Source: CAZBEA01 sp964490835 (GTDB lineage Bacteria; Patescibacteriota; Microgenomatia; Levybacterales; GWA1-39-11). Taken from it: a stretch of DNA of 49,474 bases. A program made the translations under genes and the position numbers. The notes below the pieces were generated by a model, which ran no database searches, was not told the origin of the DNA, and saw only the letters and a program-made list of their open reading frames with translations. Of this stretch, positions 39,414 through 47,759 are shown in pieces; positions within the stretch are counted from its first letter, which is position 1, and each line of letters opens with the position of its first letter. The stretch covers positions 1 through 49,474 of the forward strand of contig CAZBEA010000001.1 of NCBI GenBank assembly GCA_964490835.1. The letters run 5' to 3'.

Positions 39414-40777
39414 ACGAATTTAAAGGCCGTAAAATAGCAATTTTAGGACTTGGCGCCGAGGGGAATTCTCTTATTGAATACTTGTCCGATTCCGGAGCGG
39501 AGTTGTTTGTGTTTGATGAAAAAGCCCCACAGGATCTTGAGTCATCTTTTGTAACGACAGCGCAGGAAAAAGGTATACCGATTACTTCCCAACCATTTGA
39601 GTCAGTCGACCTAAAAGGATTTGACATTGTCTTTCGAAGTCCTGGGGTAAGGCTTACGGTCCCCCCAATCCAAGAAGCCCTAAAGGCGGGAGTGAGAGTT
39701 TCATCCGCCACAAAGTTATTTTTCGAGAAATGCCCGGCTCCGATTGTCGGTGTGACAGGAACAAAAGGTAAAGGAACTACATCGACGCTGATTTATGAAA
39801 TGTTAAAAAAAGGGGGTAAAAATGCATTTTTGGGAGGCAATATTGGAACGCCGCCGCTTGGATTTCTCAAAGATATTACTCCCGAATCTGTTGTGGTTTT
39901 GGAATTATCCAGTTTTCAACTTCAAGACCTTGAGGTGAGCCCGCATATTGCCGTGCTCTTGATGATTACGAGTGAGCACATGGATTGGCACGAAAGCGTT
40001 GAGGAGTACGTTGATGCGAAGCGGAATCTGCTCAGATTTCAAAATACAGACGATTTTGCTATCGTAAACCACGATTACCCTGCATCAAATGAAAGCGATA
40101 TTTACACCGATGCAAAAGTATATAAAGTAAGCCGTGAACAAAAAGTCGAGCAGGGGTGTTATGTTCTAAATGATGAAATCTTTCTTAAAATGCGAGATAA
40201 AGAGGAAAAGATTTTAGATGTGAAAGACGTTGCACTTCCCGGCAGTCATAACTTGGAAAATGTATGTGCCGCGATTCTGGCGGCAAGCATGGCTGGTGTC
40301 GATATAAAATCCATTATTCCGGTGGTTAAGGAATTTACCGGGCTTCCGTACAGGCTCGAATTAATCAGTACCGTCAAGGGTGTGAAGTATTACAACGATT
40401 CTTTTTCAACCACCCCAGAGACTGCAATTGCCGCAATCGAGAGTTTTGATAATCCCGAAATCCTTATTCTTGGAGGCTCGAGTAAAAATAGTGACTTCTC
40501 AGAATTGGCAGAGACTATTCATGCATCCGAAAACATAAAGGCAATTATAGGGATTGGAGAAGAGTGGGAGCGCATAAAAGAAGCTATTGGGAAAATTCCG
40601 GGTCACATAATTATTATGGAAAATATTCATACCATGAAGGAAGCAGTGAAAAGAGCACAGGCATTGGCCGAGCTTGGAGATATCGTAATTCTATCTCCAG
40701 CTTGTGCTTCTTTTGGGATGTTCAAGAACTACAAAGACAGGGGAAATCAATTTAACGACGAGGTGAGATCTCTGTAA
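39410..40777 (+). CDS. murD: UDP-N-acetylmuramoyl-alanine--D-glutamate ligase
   Basis: 455 residues in three Mur ligase domains: an N-terminal Rossmann-like UDP-binding part (KIAILGLGAEGNS), the central ATPase with TGTKGKGTT (116-124) and the C-terminal domain with DSFSTTPETAIAAIESF and the final GNQFNDEVRSL. It adds D-Glu to UDP-MurNAc-L-Ala, directly using the MurI product. No ddl, murC or murF is near. Confidence 0.96.
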   Translation: MNEFKGRKIAILGLGAEGNSLIEYLSDSGAELFVFDEKAPQDLESSFVTTAQEKGIPITSQPFESVDLKGFDIVFRSPGVRLTVPPIQEALKAGVRVSSATKLFFEKCPAPIVGVTGTKGKGTTSTLIYEMLKKGGKNAFLGGNIGTPPLGFLKDITPESVVVLELSSFQLQDLEVSPHIAVLLMITSEHMDWHESVEEYVDAKRNLLRFQNTDDFAIVNHDYPASNESDIYTDAKVYKVSREQKVEQGCYVLNDEIFLKMRDKEEKILDVKDVALPGSHNLENVCAAILAASMAGVDIKSIIPVVKEFTGLPYRLELISTVKGVKYYNDSFSTTPETAIAAIESFDNPEILILGGSSKNSDFSELAETIHASENIKAIIGIGEEWERIKEAIGKIPGHIIIMENIHTMKEAVKRAQALAELGDIVILSPACASFGMFKNYKDRGNQFNDEVRSL

Positions 40778-40783
40778 CTTTGA

Positions 40784-40789
40784 TACAAT
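40784..40789 (+). promoter_or_regulatory. -10 box TACAAT of trpS
   Basis: TACAAT ends 6 nt before ATG 40796. Confidence 0.6.
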
Positions 40790-40795
40790 ACAGAT

Positions 40796-41815
40796 ATGAA
40801 AAAACGAGTTTTATCAGGAGTTAGAGCGACGGGAAGACTTCACTTGGGAAATTATCTCGGTGCGGTCAAGGGTATGCTGGAGCTGCAGAATAATCCGGAG
40901 TTTGAGACTTTCTATATGGTGGCCGATGCGCACACCATTACTACTCCATACAATGTTGAAGAGCTTCGTAAAAATAGGCGCGAAGTAATTCTGGATTATC
41001 TTGCAGCAGGGTTGGACCCTGAAAAGTCTGTCATTTTTCAGCAGGCCGAAGTAGGAGAGCATTTTGAGCTTGCATTTTATCTGTCTTCTGTTACAACGAT
41101 TGCCAAAATGCAGCATTTACCCACTTTTAAAGAGAAAGTCAAACAATATCCGGAGCACTCGACCATGGCACTTTTAAATTATCCGGTTCTTATGGCAGCA
41201 GATATTTTGCTGTACAAAGCAGACCAAGTGCCTGTGGGGATCGATCAGGAACCTCATCTTGAGGTTGCGCGAGAAATAGCACGGAGATTCAATCAGGATT
41301 ACGGTATGGACTTTCCGGAACCGGTTCGATTTGTAACCAGGGGTGAATACGTCCCGTCTCTAACTGGAGAAGGAAAGATGAGTAAGTCGGTTGAAGGAAG
41401 TTATATTAATCTCACAGATTCTCTGGAGGAGATAAAATCAAAAATTGCAAAGATCCCGACAGACGATGGGCAAAACACAATACATCTAGATAATGGATTA
41501 GTTTATTTTAAAAACTCCACGGGGGAAATGCCGCCAGCACTGTCCACTCTCGTTAAGTATATTAATTTGTTTGTAGATTCAGGAAAAAGAGAGGAATTAA
41601 CTCACCGTTATCCAGACGGAATTAGGTATGGAGAGTTGAAGAGCGAACTCGCTGAGGCTATTTATAAAGAGCTTCAACCAATGCAACAAAAAAGGCGTGA
41701 GCTCGAACAAGACAGGGACTATGTAAATTCAGTCATCGAACAAGGTGCTCAAAAAGCACGGGCAGCAGCGCAAGAAACACTTCGGGAAGTGAAAGAAAAA
41801 ATGGGATTGAAATAA
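40796..41815 (+). CDS. trpS: Tryptophanyl-tRNA synthetase
   Basis: 339 residues. Class Ic signatures: the HIGH-type motif HLGN (16-19) in GVRATGRLHLGNYLGA and KMSKS (194-198). The mid-protein LLNYPVLMAADILLYKAD and VPVGIDQEPHLE blocks are canonical for bacterial TrpRS. Charges tRNA-Trp in the cytoplasm. Own leaderless-type promoter; acylphosphatase follows after 14 nt. Confidence 0.97.
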   Translation: MKKRVLSGVRATGRLHLGNYLGAVKGMLELQNNPEFETFYMVADAHTITTPYNVEELRKNRREVILDYLAAGLDPEKSVIFQQAEVGEHFELAFYLSSVTTIAKMQHLPTFKEKVKQYPEHSTMALLNYPVLMAADILLYKADQVPVGIDQEPHLEVAREIARRFNQDYGMDFPEPVRFVTRGEYVPSLTGEGKMSKSVEGSYINLTDSLEEIKSKIAKIPTDDGQNTIHLDNGLVYFKNSTGEMPPALSTLVKYINLFVDSGKREELTHRYPDGIRYGELKSELAEAIYKELQPMQQKRRELEQDRDYVNSVIEQGAQKARAAAQETLREVKEKMGLK

Positions 41816-41829
41816 CCCCCCTCATTAAT

Positions 41830-42108
41830 ATGGTTCAAGTTCGAATTTTTGTTTCAGGTATGGTTCAGGGCGTTGGTTATCGAGCGTTTGTGTGTCGCGC
41901 AGCGGAGAAAATGCAGATTCATGGCTGGACTCGGAATCTCTCCGATGGAAGAGTGGAAATTCTTGCTCAGGCAACAAAAGAGGTAATGGAAAAATTTATC
42001 GCCAGGCTTTGGGAGGGTCCCATGCTTTCTGAAGTAAAAGACATAACTATTGATCACGAAGAAATGGGAGAGATAGTATCTTCGTTTGAGAAAAAGCCTA
42101 CAGTATGA
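41830..42108 (+). CDS. acyP: Acylphosphatase
   Basis: 92 residues, family length. The catalytic pair is R18 (VQGVGYRAF) and N36 (GWTRNLSDGRVE). It hydrolyses acyl phosphates such as carbamoyl or acetyl phosphate and 1,3-bisphosphoglycerate. The stop overlaps yidD by 4 nt (ATGA). Confidence 0.96.
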   Translation: MVQVRIFVSGMVQGVGYRAFVCRAAEKMQIHGWTRNLSDGRVEILAQATKEVMEKFIARLWEGPMLSEVKDITIDHEEMGEIVSSFEKKPTV

Positions 42109-42368
42109 AAAAACTTGCAATTTTACCCATAAGTATATACAGAGTGGTTCCACAGCTATTCCTAAAAGGCATACTTTTTCCTTTGGAAGGTTCATGCAGG
42201 TATATACCGACATGCTCAGCGTATGCCACAGAGGCAATATCAGAGTACGGTGTTGTAAGGGGACTGCTGCTGGCCGTTAAAAGGGTTGGACGATGCCACC
42301 CCCTTGGTGGTTCAGGCTACGACCCCGTACCGCTCGGGTCTCGACAAAGCAATAAAAAAAGGCTATAA
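42105..42368 (+). CDS. yidD: Membrane protein insertion efficiency factor YidD
   Basis: 87 residues. The conserved core is CRYIPTCSAYATEAI with three cysteines and GGSGYDPVP at the end; the N-terminal amphipathic helix (ISIYRVVPQLFL) binds the inner membrane face. It assists YidC-dependent insertion. In many bacteria it sits between rnpA and yidC; here it has moved next to acyP and ftsH. Confidence 0.95.
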   Translation: MKKLAILPISIYRVVPQLFLKGILFPLEGSCRYIPTCSAYATEAISEYGVVRGLLLAVKRVGRCHPLGGSGYDPVPLGSRQSNKKRL

Positions 42369-42369
42369 T
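42364..42369 (+). promoter_or_regulatory. -10 box TATAAT of ftsH
   Basis: A perfect TATAAT ends 7 nt before ATG 42377 and overlaps the yidD stop. Confidence 0.6.
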
Positions 42370-42376
42370 TTGCAGA

Positions 42377-44224
42377 ATGAATATACCCTCTAAGAAAAAA
42401 TCTTCCAAGAAACTTAAATTTCAATTCACCTGGAAGGATTTTATTTTATGGGGCTTTTTACTACTTTTTCTTCTTTTTATATTCGCAGGATCGGGCAATC
42501 TTACTTCCAGCACAACGGCAAATGAAGTAGCAATTTCACAAGTCGTCGCAGACGCCAAGGTAAATAAAATCGAAAGCATCACGGTTTCTGACACCAAACT
42601 TGATATTCAATACAAAAACGGCAAGAAAGCCGTAAGCAAAAAAGAATCCGGGGCATCACTCTATGAAATTTTTAGCGATTCGGGTGTCGATGCAAATACC
42701 GTAAAAATTTCAGTGAAAGATGATAAAGGACTTGCCACATTTATTGGAGTCTTGTCTACGTTTCTTCCTGTCCTTATTATCATTGGGTTTTTCTACTTCA
42801 TATTTCGCCAAGCGCGAGGTGCGCAAGAAAGCGTATTTCAATTCGGGTCGTCAAAAGCCAAAGCATTCAATAAATTCTTTCCGAATGTGACTTTTGATAA
42901 TGTTGCGGGAGTTGATGAGGCCAAACAAGAATTAACCGAAATTGTGGACTTTTTAAAACATCCGGAAAAATATCGCGCAATGGGAGCTCGAACACCGAAA
43001 GGTGTACTTCTTGTTGGGCCTTCAGGGACCGGTAAAACACTTCTTGCGCGCGCGGTTGCGGGTGAGGCAAAAGTCGCATTTTTCTCTATTGCCGGGTCCG
43101 AATTTATGGAGATGCTTGTTGGAGTCGGTGCAGCGCGTGTTCGTGATCTTTTTACGACAGCCAAGAAAGCCCAGCCAGCAATCATTTTTATAGATGAAAT
43201 TGATGCTATCGGAAGACAACGTGGGGTCGGAATTATGGGCGGACACGATGAGCGCGAGCAGACTCTCAACCAAATTCTTGTTGAAATGGATGGGTTTACT
43301 CCAAATGAACAGCTCGTTGTTATTGCCGCTACCAATAGACCCGATATTCTTGATCCGGCGCTTGTTCGACCGGGTCGGTTCGACAGAAGAGTAATGCTAT
43401 CGTTGCCTGATCTTGCAGGCAGAAAAGCAATTCTTTCAATTCATGCCAAAAACAAACCGTTTGTTAAAAATGTCGATTGGGAGAAAGCGGCGAGAAGAAC
43501 CGTTGGATTTTCCGGGGCTGATCTTGAAAATATGCTGAATGAGGCTGCTATTTTGGCTGCGCGGGTTGGTAAAAAGGCAATCGAGATGTCGCATCTTGAG
43601 GAAGCTGCTACAAAAGTAAAACTCGGTCCCGAGAAGAAAAGACTCCAAACAGAGGACGATAAGAAAATTACTGCGTATCACGAATCAGGACATGCGCTGG
43701 TTTCTCACTTTATGAAGCATACAGATCCGGTCCACAGGATTTCCATAGTCGGTCGTGGGATGTCGTTGGGCCACACACTTATTCCGCCATCTGCCGACAG
43801 AGTACACGAGACCAAATCCAGACTTCTCGAGCAAATCTCGACGATGTTGGGAGGAAGAGTAGCAGAGGAACTTATATTTTCCGAGATGACCACAGGCGCC
43901 GCTGACGATATAGAGAAGGCAACAGGTCTTGCCAGGACTATGGTCATTCAATTCGGCATGAGTGCGCTTGGCCCAATTAACCTAACAGAAGACAGAAATA
44001 ATCCATACGAGCCTGTTACAATCTCCAACGAACTTCAAGCAAAAATTGATGTCGAAATCCGAAGAATTATGGATGAGGCATACAAGCATGCAGAAAAGTT
44101 ACTCAAAACTAATAAGAAAGTGCTCGATGCCGTTGCGGCAGAGCTTCTGAAAAAAGAAACGCTTGAGAGCGAAGAATTTGAAGCTATAGTCGGAAAAAAA
44201 TTGAGCGCTTCAAAATCCTCCTAA
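42377..44224 (+). CDS. ftsH: ATP-dependent zinc metalloprotease FtsH
   Basis: 615 residues. Transmembrane helices at about 21-38 and 122-143 bracket a small outer domain. The AAA+ module has Walker A GPSGTGKT (214-221), Walker B IIFIDEIDAIG and the second region of homology ATNRPDILDPALVRPGRFDR. The M41 protease has HESGH (435-439) and a downstream Asp-containing segment (TTGAADDIEKAT). The pore loop reads FMEMLVGVG rather than the usual FVEMFVGVG. It degrades misinserted membrane proteins and regulators. The neighbouring yidD suggests membrane quality control. Confidence 0.97.
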   Translation: MNIPSKKKSSKKLKFQFTWKDFILWGFLLLFLLFIFAGSGNLTSSTTANEVAISQVVADAKVNKIESITVSDTKLDIQYKNGKKAVSKKESGASLYEIFSDSGVDANTVKISVKDDKGLATFIGVLSTFLPVLIIIGFFYFIFRQARGAQESVFQFGSSKAKAFNKFFPNVTFDNVAGVDEAKQELTEIVDFLKHPEKYRAMGARTPKGVLLVGPSGTGKTLLARAVAGEAKVAFFSIAGSEFMEMLVGVGAARVRDLFTTAKKAQPAIIFIDEIDAIGRQRGVGIMGGHDEREQTLNQILVEMDGFTPNEQLVVIAATNRPDILDPALVRPGRFDRRVMLSLPDLAGRKAILSIHAKNKPFVKNVDWEKAARRTVGFSGADLENMLNEAAILAARVGKKAIEMSHLEEAATKVKLGPEKKRLQTEDDKKITAYHESGHALVSHFMKHTDPVHRISIVGRGMSLGHTLIPPSADRVHETKSRLLEQISTMLGGRVAEELIFSEMTTGAADDIEKATGLARTMVIQFGMSALGPINLTEDRNNPYEPVTISNELQAKIDVEIRRIMDEAYKHAEKLLKTNKKVLDAVAAELLKKETLESEEFEAIVGKKLSASKSS

Positions 44225-44241
44225 GAGTTCGCCTTCCCTGT

Positions 44242-44247
44242 TATAAT
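44242..44247 (+). promoter_or_regulatory. -10 box TATAAT of the TraD/VirD4-like gene
   Basis: TATAAT ends 10 nt before ATG 44258. It overlaps an earlier in-frame ATG (44246), which therefore cannot be the start of this transcript. Confidence 0.5.
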
Positions 44248-44257
44248 GAAAACTACC

Positions 44258-46417
44258 ATGAGCAAATTGTTATATTTGCATGTCAAGAATCCAAAAGACG
44301 ACGAAACGCCTGTTGAGGCGGCAACTCAAATTTTTTCGTCCCTTTTCCCATCACATATGGGTCTATTCAAAAGAATATATCTCAAGCCCAAAGTTATTTC
44401 TTTTGAAATGTATTATATCGACCAGTCAATTTCATTTTATGTTGTTGTGCATGAAGAAGATGAGACTTTTATAACGAGTCTTTTTTCATCATCGTACCCA
44501 AGAAGTCTCATTACAAAATCAGAGGATCCGCTAGCCAAAATTATGGCATCCAAACACGTGGAAGTGGGAGAAATGAAGCTTGCCCAGGCTTATTACTTCC
44601 CGATTAAGACCTATCAGGATTTTGCAAATGTAGATCCACTCTCGCCACTTATTGGATTTTTGTCCAAACAAGAAGCAGGAATTTCCATGGGGATTCAGTA
44701 TGTAACTGCTCCTGCTACGTTCCCCTGGGCGCAGAGCGCGATTCAAGGCACAAAGCCGTTGCCGAAGACGGAGGGTGAGAGCGCTTCACATATCGATAAA
44801 TTGCCGGCTTCACTTGTTGCAAGAAAAACCGCGTTTCAAGGAGGGAAAGTCGCAATCAGACTTATTACGGCCTCAGACAATGAGTTTCCGCTTTCATACA
44901 TTCAGAATCTCGGCGGAACATTTGGAGCATTTTCGCTTGGCGAGGGAAACCAACTGACATTTAAAAGACCCATTTTAAGAAAAAAGAAATTGATCTCGAA
45001 AATGCTTCACAGAAAGATTACATATCGAGATAAGAAGCATCACATCCTCAATGCTCAAGAGCTTGCAACTCTCTGGCATCTTCCCGGCAAACAAACCTCT
45101 GGAATTAAAAATCTTGAATGGGGAAGGACTCTTGCTGGGGAGCCTCCTGGAAATTTGCCAACCGCTACAAATATGCCGGAGGAAGAGAAAAAGTTCGTGA
45201 ATTTCTTTGCGACAACAGAATATAAAAATGCGCCGACCATTTTTGGTATTAAAGATGTTGATAGAAGAAAACATGTGTATGTCATGGGAAAGACCGGTGC
45301 CGGAAAGTCCACACTCATTGCAAATATGGCAATCGATGATATTCGCAAGGACCGGGGAGTGGGTATCATCGATCCCCATGGAGATCTTTCAGAGACAATT
45401 ATTGATTATGTTCCAAGACGACGCATGAATGACGTTGTGTATCTTGAGCCGTTTGATACTGAGCGGCCTTTTGCTCTGAATGTTTTGGAAATCAAGAATG
45501 CCCAGCACAAGGATCTTATCGCCTCAGGTATTGTTTCGATTTTCTCCAAAATTTATGCCAACTCGTGGGGTCCGAGGCTTGAATATATTTTACGTAATGT
45601 TATTATCTCTCTTCTGGAGCTTCCAAATGTAACGCTTATTGACGCCCTGAGAATCTTGTCTGAGCCCGAATATCGAAGGAGAGTGGTTCCACAGATTGAG
45701 GATCAGGTGATTCGCAACTTCTGGGAGAACGAGTTTGAGAAAATGAACGATAAATTACGAACCGACGCGGTATCTCCAATTCAGAATAAAGTAGGACAGT
45801 TCGTATCGTCTAAAATGATAAGAAATATTATCGGTACTCCGAAGTCCACGATCAATCTAGAGGACATTATGAATGAGGGGAAAATCCTCATACTCAATCT
45901 CTCACAAGGTAAATTGGGTGAGGATAACGCGGCGCTCTTGGGTGCGATGATTATTACACAAATTCAACTGGCAGCTATGAACCGGGCATTTATGAAAGAA
46001 GAGGATAGGCGAGACTTTTTCTTGTATGTTGATGAGTTTCAAAATTTTGCCACATCGTCGTTTATTAAAATTCTTTCCGAGGCCAGAAAGTATAGGCTCG
46101 CAATCACGCTTGCCAATCAGTACATCGATCAGCTTGATGAGACGATCCAGCGTGCAATCTTCGGAAATGCGGGGACACTTGCAACATTCGTAACAGGCGC
46201 AAATGATGCAACACTGCTGGCTAAAGAATTTGCCGAGATGTATTCACAAAACGAATTGGTATCGCTCGGAAAATACGAGATTATAGTAAAACTCTCGATC
46301 GATGGAATGACCTCGATGCCATTTCCAGCAAAGACCCTGCCGCTTCCAAACCTGAAGAATGATAACCGTGAGACAATTATCCGCCTCTCAAAAGAACGCT
46401 ACGGCCGAAAGATATAA
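44258..46417 (+). CDS. TraD/VirD4-like (HerA-FtsK superfamily) ATPase
   Basis: 719 residues. The N-terminal 300 residues are mixed alpha/beta without clear homology. The ATPase has Walker A GKTGAGKST (344-352), GIIDPHGDL (369-377) typical of conjugation-type ATPases, and Walker B FFLYVDEFQNF (587-597) followed by ILSEARKYRLAITLANQYI, the TraM-recognition/TraD block. No transmembrane segment is evident. It resembles coupling or helicase ATPases of type IV secretion, but no relaxase, VirB or pilus gene is nearby. In CPR such genes are frequent; DNA uptake or transfer is possible but unproven. Confidence 0.87.
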   Translation: MSKLLYLHVKNPKDDETPVEAATQIFSSLFPSHMGLFKRIYLKPKVISFEMYYIDQSISFYVVVHEEDETFITSLFSSSYPRSLITKSEDPLAKIMASKHVEVGEMKLAQAYYFPIKTYQDFANVDPLSPLIGFLSKQEAGISMGIQYVTAPATFPWAQSAIQGTKPLPKTEGESASHIDKLPASLVARKTAFQGGKVAIRLITASDNEFPLSYIQNLGGTFGAFSLGEGNQLTFKRPILRKKKLISKMLHRKITYRDKKHHILNAQELATLWHLPGKQTSGIKNLEWGRTLAGEPPGNLPTATNMPEEEKKFVNFFATTEYKNAPTIFGIKDVDRRKHVYVMGKTGAGKSTLIANMAIDDIRKDRGVGIIDPHGDLSETIIDYVPRRRMNDVVYLEPFDTERPFALNVLEIKNAQHKDLIASGIVSIFSKIYANSWGPRLEYILRNVIISLLELPNVTLIDALRILSEPEYRRRVVPQIEDQVIRNFWENEFEKMNDKLRTDAVSPIQNKVGQFVSSKMIRNIIGTPKSTINLEDIMNEGKILILNLSQGKLGEDNAALLGAMIITQIQLAAMNRAFMKEEDRRDFFLYVDEFQNFATSSFIKILSEARKYRLAITLANQYIDQLDETIQRAIFGNAGTLATFVTGANDATLLAKEFAEMYSQNELVSLGKYEIIVKLSIDGMTSMPFPAKTLPLPNLKNDNRETIIRLSKERYGRKI

Positions 46418-46449
46418 ATCTCTCTGACACTATTCTGACAATTCCTCAT

Positions 46450-46478
46450 TTGACATCGTATAGTATGGAAGTTATACT
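46450..46478 (+). promoter_or_regulatory. Consensus sigma-70 promoter upstream of the class I aldolase
   Basis: TTGACA (46450-46455), 17-bp spacer, TATACT (46473-46478). It has the best -35 noticed in the window. Transcription from it would start near 46485, giving a leader of about 190 nt before ATG 46675. Confidence 0.65.
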
Positions 46479-46530
46479 TTCATGGTTTTGCCAAGAAAAT
46501 GCTCATTTGCATGCATTTTTGTGGCATTTT

Positions 46531-46570
46531 AGGCCTATCGAGGAATATCCTTATAGGCTTTTGTTCTTTT
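46531..46570 (+). terminator. Terminator-like hairpin in the leader of the class I aldolase gene
   Basis: An imperfect stem pairs 46531-46544 with 46548-46560 around a 3-nt loop (ATA) and one internal bulge (core GCCTAT/ATAGGC plus AGGA/TCCT), followed by a T-rich tail to 46570. It lies downstream of the 46450 promoter, so it could attenuate the aldolase, or it may simply terminate the ATPase gene that ends at 46417. A second AT-rich hairpin lies at 46601-46622. Confidence 0.5.
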
Positions 46571-46674
46571 ACATTCGTGATGAGTGTGATGGGCGCCAGA
46601 AAGAAGAGAATTATCTCTTTTTCCCGGCTTCCGTCACACAAGTGTGGAGGTACATTCTAACCTAAGAGGTGAAC

Positions 46675-47676
46675 ATGACAACGATACAGGAAACAGCCCA
46701 ACAGATGGTTGAGCGGCCGAAGGTTATCGTCGCCGCCGACGAAAGCACAGGCACCATGCAAAAGCGTATGGATTCGATCCAAACGCCCAACACCCCGGAG
46801 AACCGTCACGCATACCGCGGATTGCTCTTCAGTACCCCCGTCAGCGAGTACGTCGGCGGGGTCATCCTTTTCAAGGAGACGCTCGAGTGCGAAGAACTCG
46901 TCCGACTCCTTGTCGAACAAGGCATTGTTCCAGGGATCAAGGTCGACGAGGGCCTCGAGCCGTTCGGCACGATCGCAGGAGAGCAAGTCGTCAAGGGATT
47001 CCTTGATGTCGAAACCCGGTTTCCGGGTTGGCTCGATCTCGGCGCGAGGTTTACCAAGGAACGTAGTCTCTTCAACATCGTAGGCGATTCGCCTTCGGCT
47101 GGCTGCATCCAAGCCAACGCTCGGGCCCAAGCACAGTTCGCAATCAAGGCACAGAAGGCCGGGCTAGTCCCGATCGTCGAGCCTGAGGTCGAACTTACAG
47201 GTGCGCACGACGCAGCAACTGCCGAGCGAGTGATCGCTCGGGTCCTGAAAGCCACCTTCAACGAGCTTGCTCTCGCGGGAGTCAATCCGAAGGGCATGAT
47301 CCTAAAGCCTTCGATGGCGGTGTCCGGCAAGGACGGAGGAGTCAACCGAGCTAGCGCTGAAGAGGTCGCAGAACGCACACTCAGGGCTCTTTTCGCGACG
47401 GTCCCGTCTGATGTTCCGGGAATCGCCTTCCTCTCCGGAGGGCAGGGCGACGAGGAAGCGGACACCAACCTCAACGCGATCAATGTTCTGGCTGCTGCCA
47501 AGAATGCGCCATGGCGGATCACTGCTTCGTTCAGCCGGAGTCTTATCGGTACACCCCTCAAGGTGTGGCGTGGCGATCCGGCGAACGTTACTACCGCACA
47601 GGCGGCATTCAAGCAGCGGTGCGAGCGAGTCAGCGCGGCCAGCATGGGCCGCTTGGGAGAATTCGCCGCAGTCTGA
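46675..47676 (+). CDS. Class I (Schiff-base) fructose-bisphosphate aldolase, GC-rich cassette
   Basis: 333 residues of the eukaryote-type class I family (PF00274). Seen are AADESTGT (D22), K89 (GIKVDEG), K128 (RFTKERS), E169 in IVEPEVEL, Schiff-base K211 in MILKPSMA and LSGGQGDEEADTNLNAIN. It cleaves fructose 1,6-bisphosphate to DHAP and G3P without metal. ATG 46675 is preferred to GTG 46669: AAGAGG lies 5-6 nt upstream. Codons end mainly in C or G, unlike the flanking genes. With a Shine-Dalgarno, a long leader and a GC hairpin after it, the gene looks acquired. It is redundant with the class II enzyme at 10353. Confidence 0.95.
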   Translation: MTTIQETAQQMVERPKVIVAADESTGTMQKRMDSIQTPNTPENRHAYRGLLFSTPVSEYVGGVILFKETLECEELVRLLVEQGIVPGIKVDEGLEPFGTIAGEQVVKGFLDVETRFPGWLDLGARFTKERSLFNIVGDSPSAGCIQANARAQAQFAIKAQKAGLVPIVEPEVELTGAHDAATAERVIARVLKATFNELALAGVNPKGMILKPSMAVSGKDGGVNRASAEEVAERTLRALFATVPSDVPGIAFLSGGQGDEEADTNLNAINVLAAAKNAPWRITASFSRSLIGTPLKVWRGDPANVTTAQAAFKQRCERVSAASMGRLGEFAAV

Positions 47677-47701
47677 ATCACGGCATCATCACGAACTATA
47701 C

Positions 47702-47723
47702 CCGGCCCCCTTCGGGGGGCCGG
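47702..47723 (+). terminator. GC-rich hairpin with TTCG tetraloop after the class I aldolase
   Basis: A perfect 9-bp G/C stem (47702-47710 with 47715-47723) closes a TTCG loop. The tail CCCATTTCCC has only a short T run, so termination may need extra factors or the hairpin may stabilise the 3' end. Confidence 0.7.
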
Positions 47724-47746
47724 CCCATTTCCCTCAAATCATACGC

Positions 47747-47752
47747 TATAAT
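47747..47752 (+). promoter_or_regulatory. -10 box TATAAT of the 5' nuclease gene
   Basis: A perfect TATAAT ends 7 nt before ATG 47760 and decides that start against upstream in-frame codons. Confidence 0.6.
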
Positions 47753-47759
47753 ACTTTCT

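Noticed and set aside
44246..44257. Earlier ATG of the TraD-like gene
   Set aside because: It overlaps the TATAAT box, so it would lie upstream of the transcription start.
46657..47681. Long minus-strand and alternative plus-strand ORFs across the class I aldolase
   Set aside because: Shadows caused by high GC content, which removes stop codons; the aldolase frame is unambiguous.
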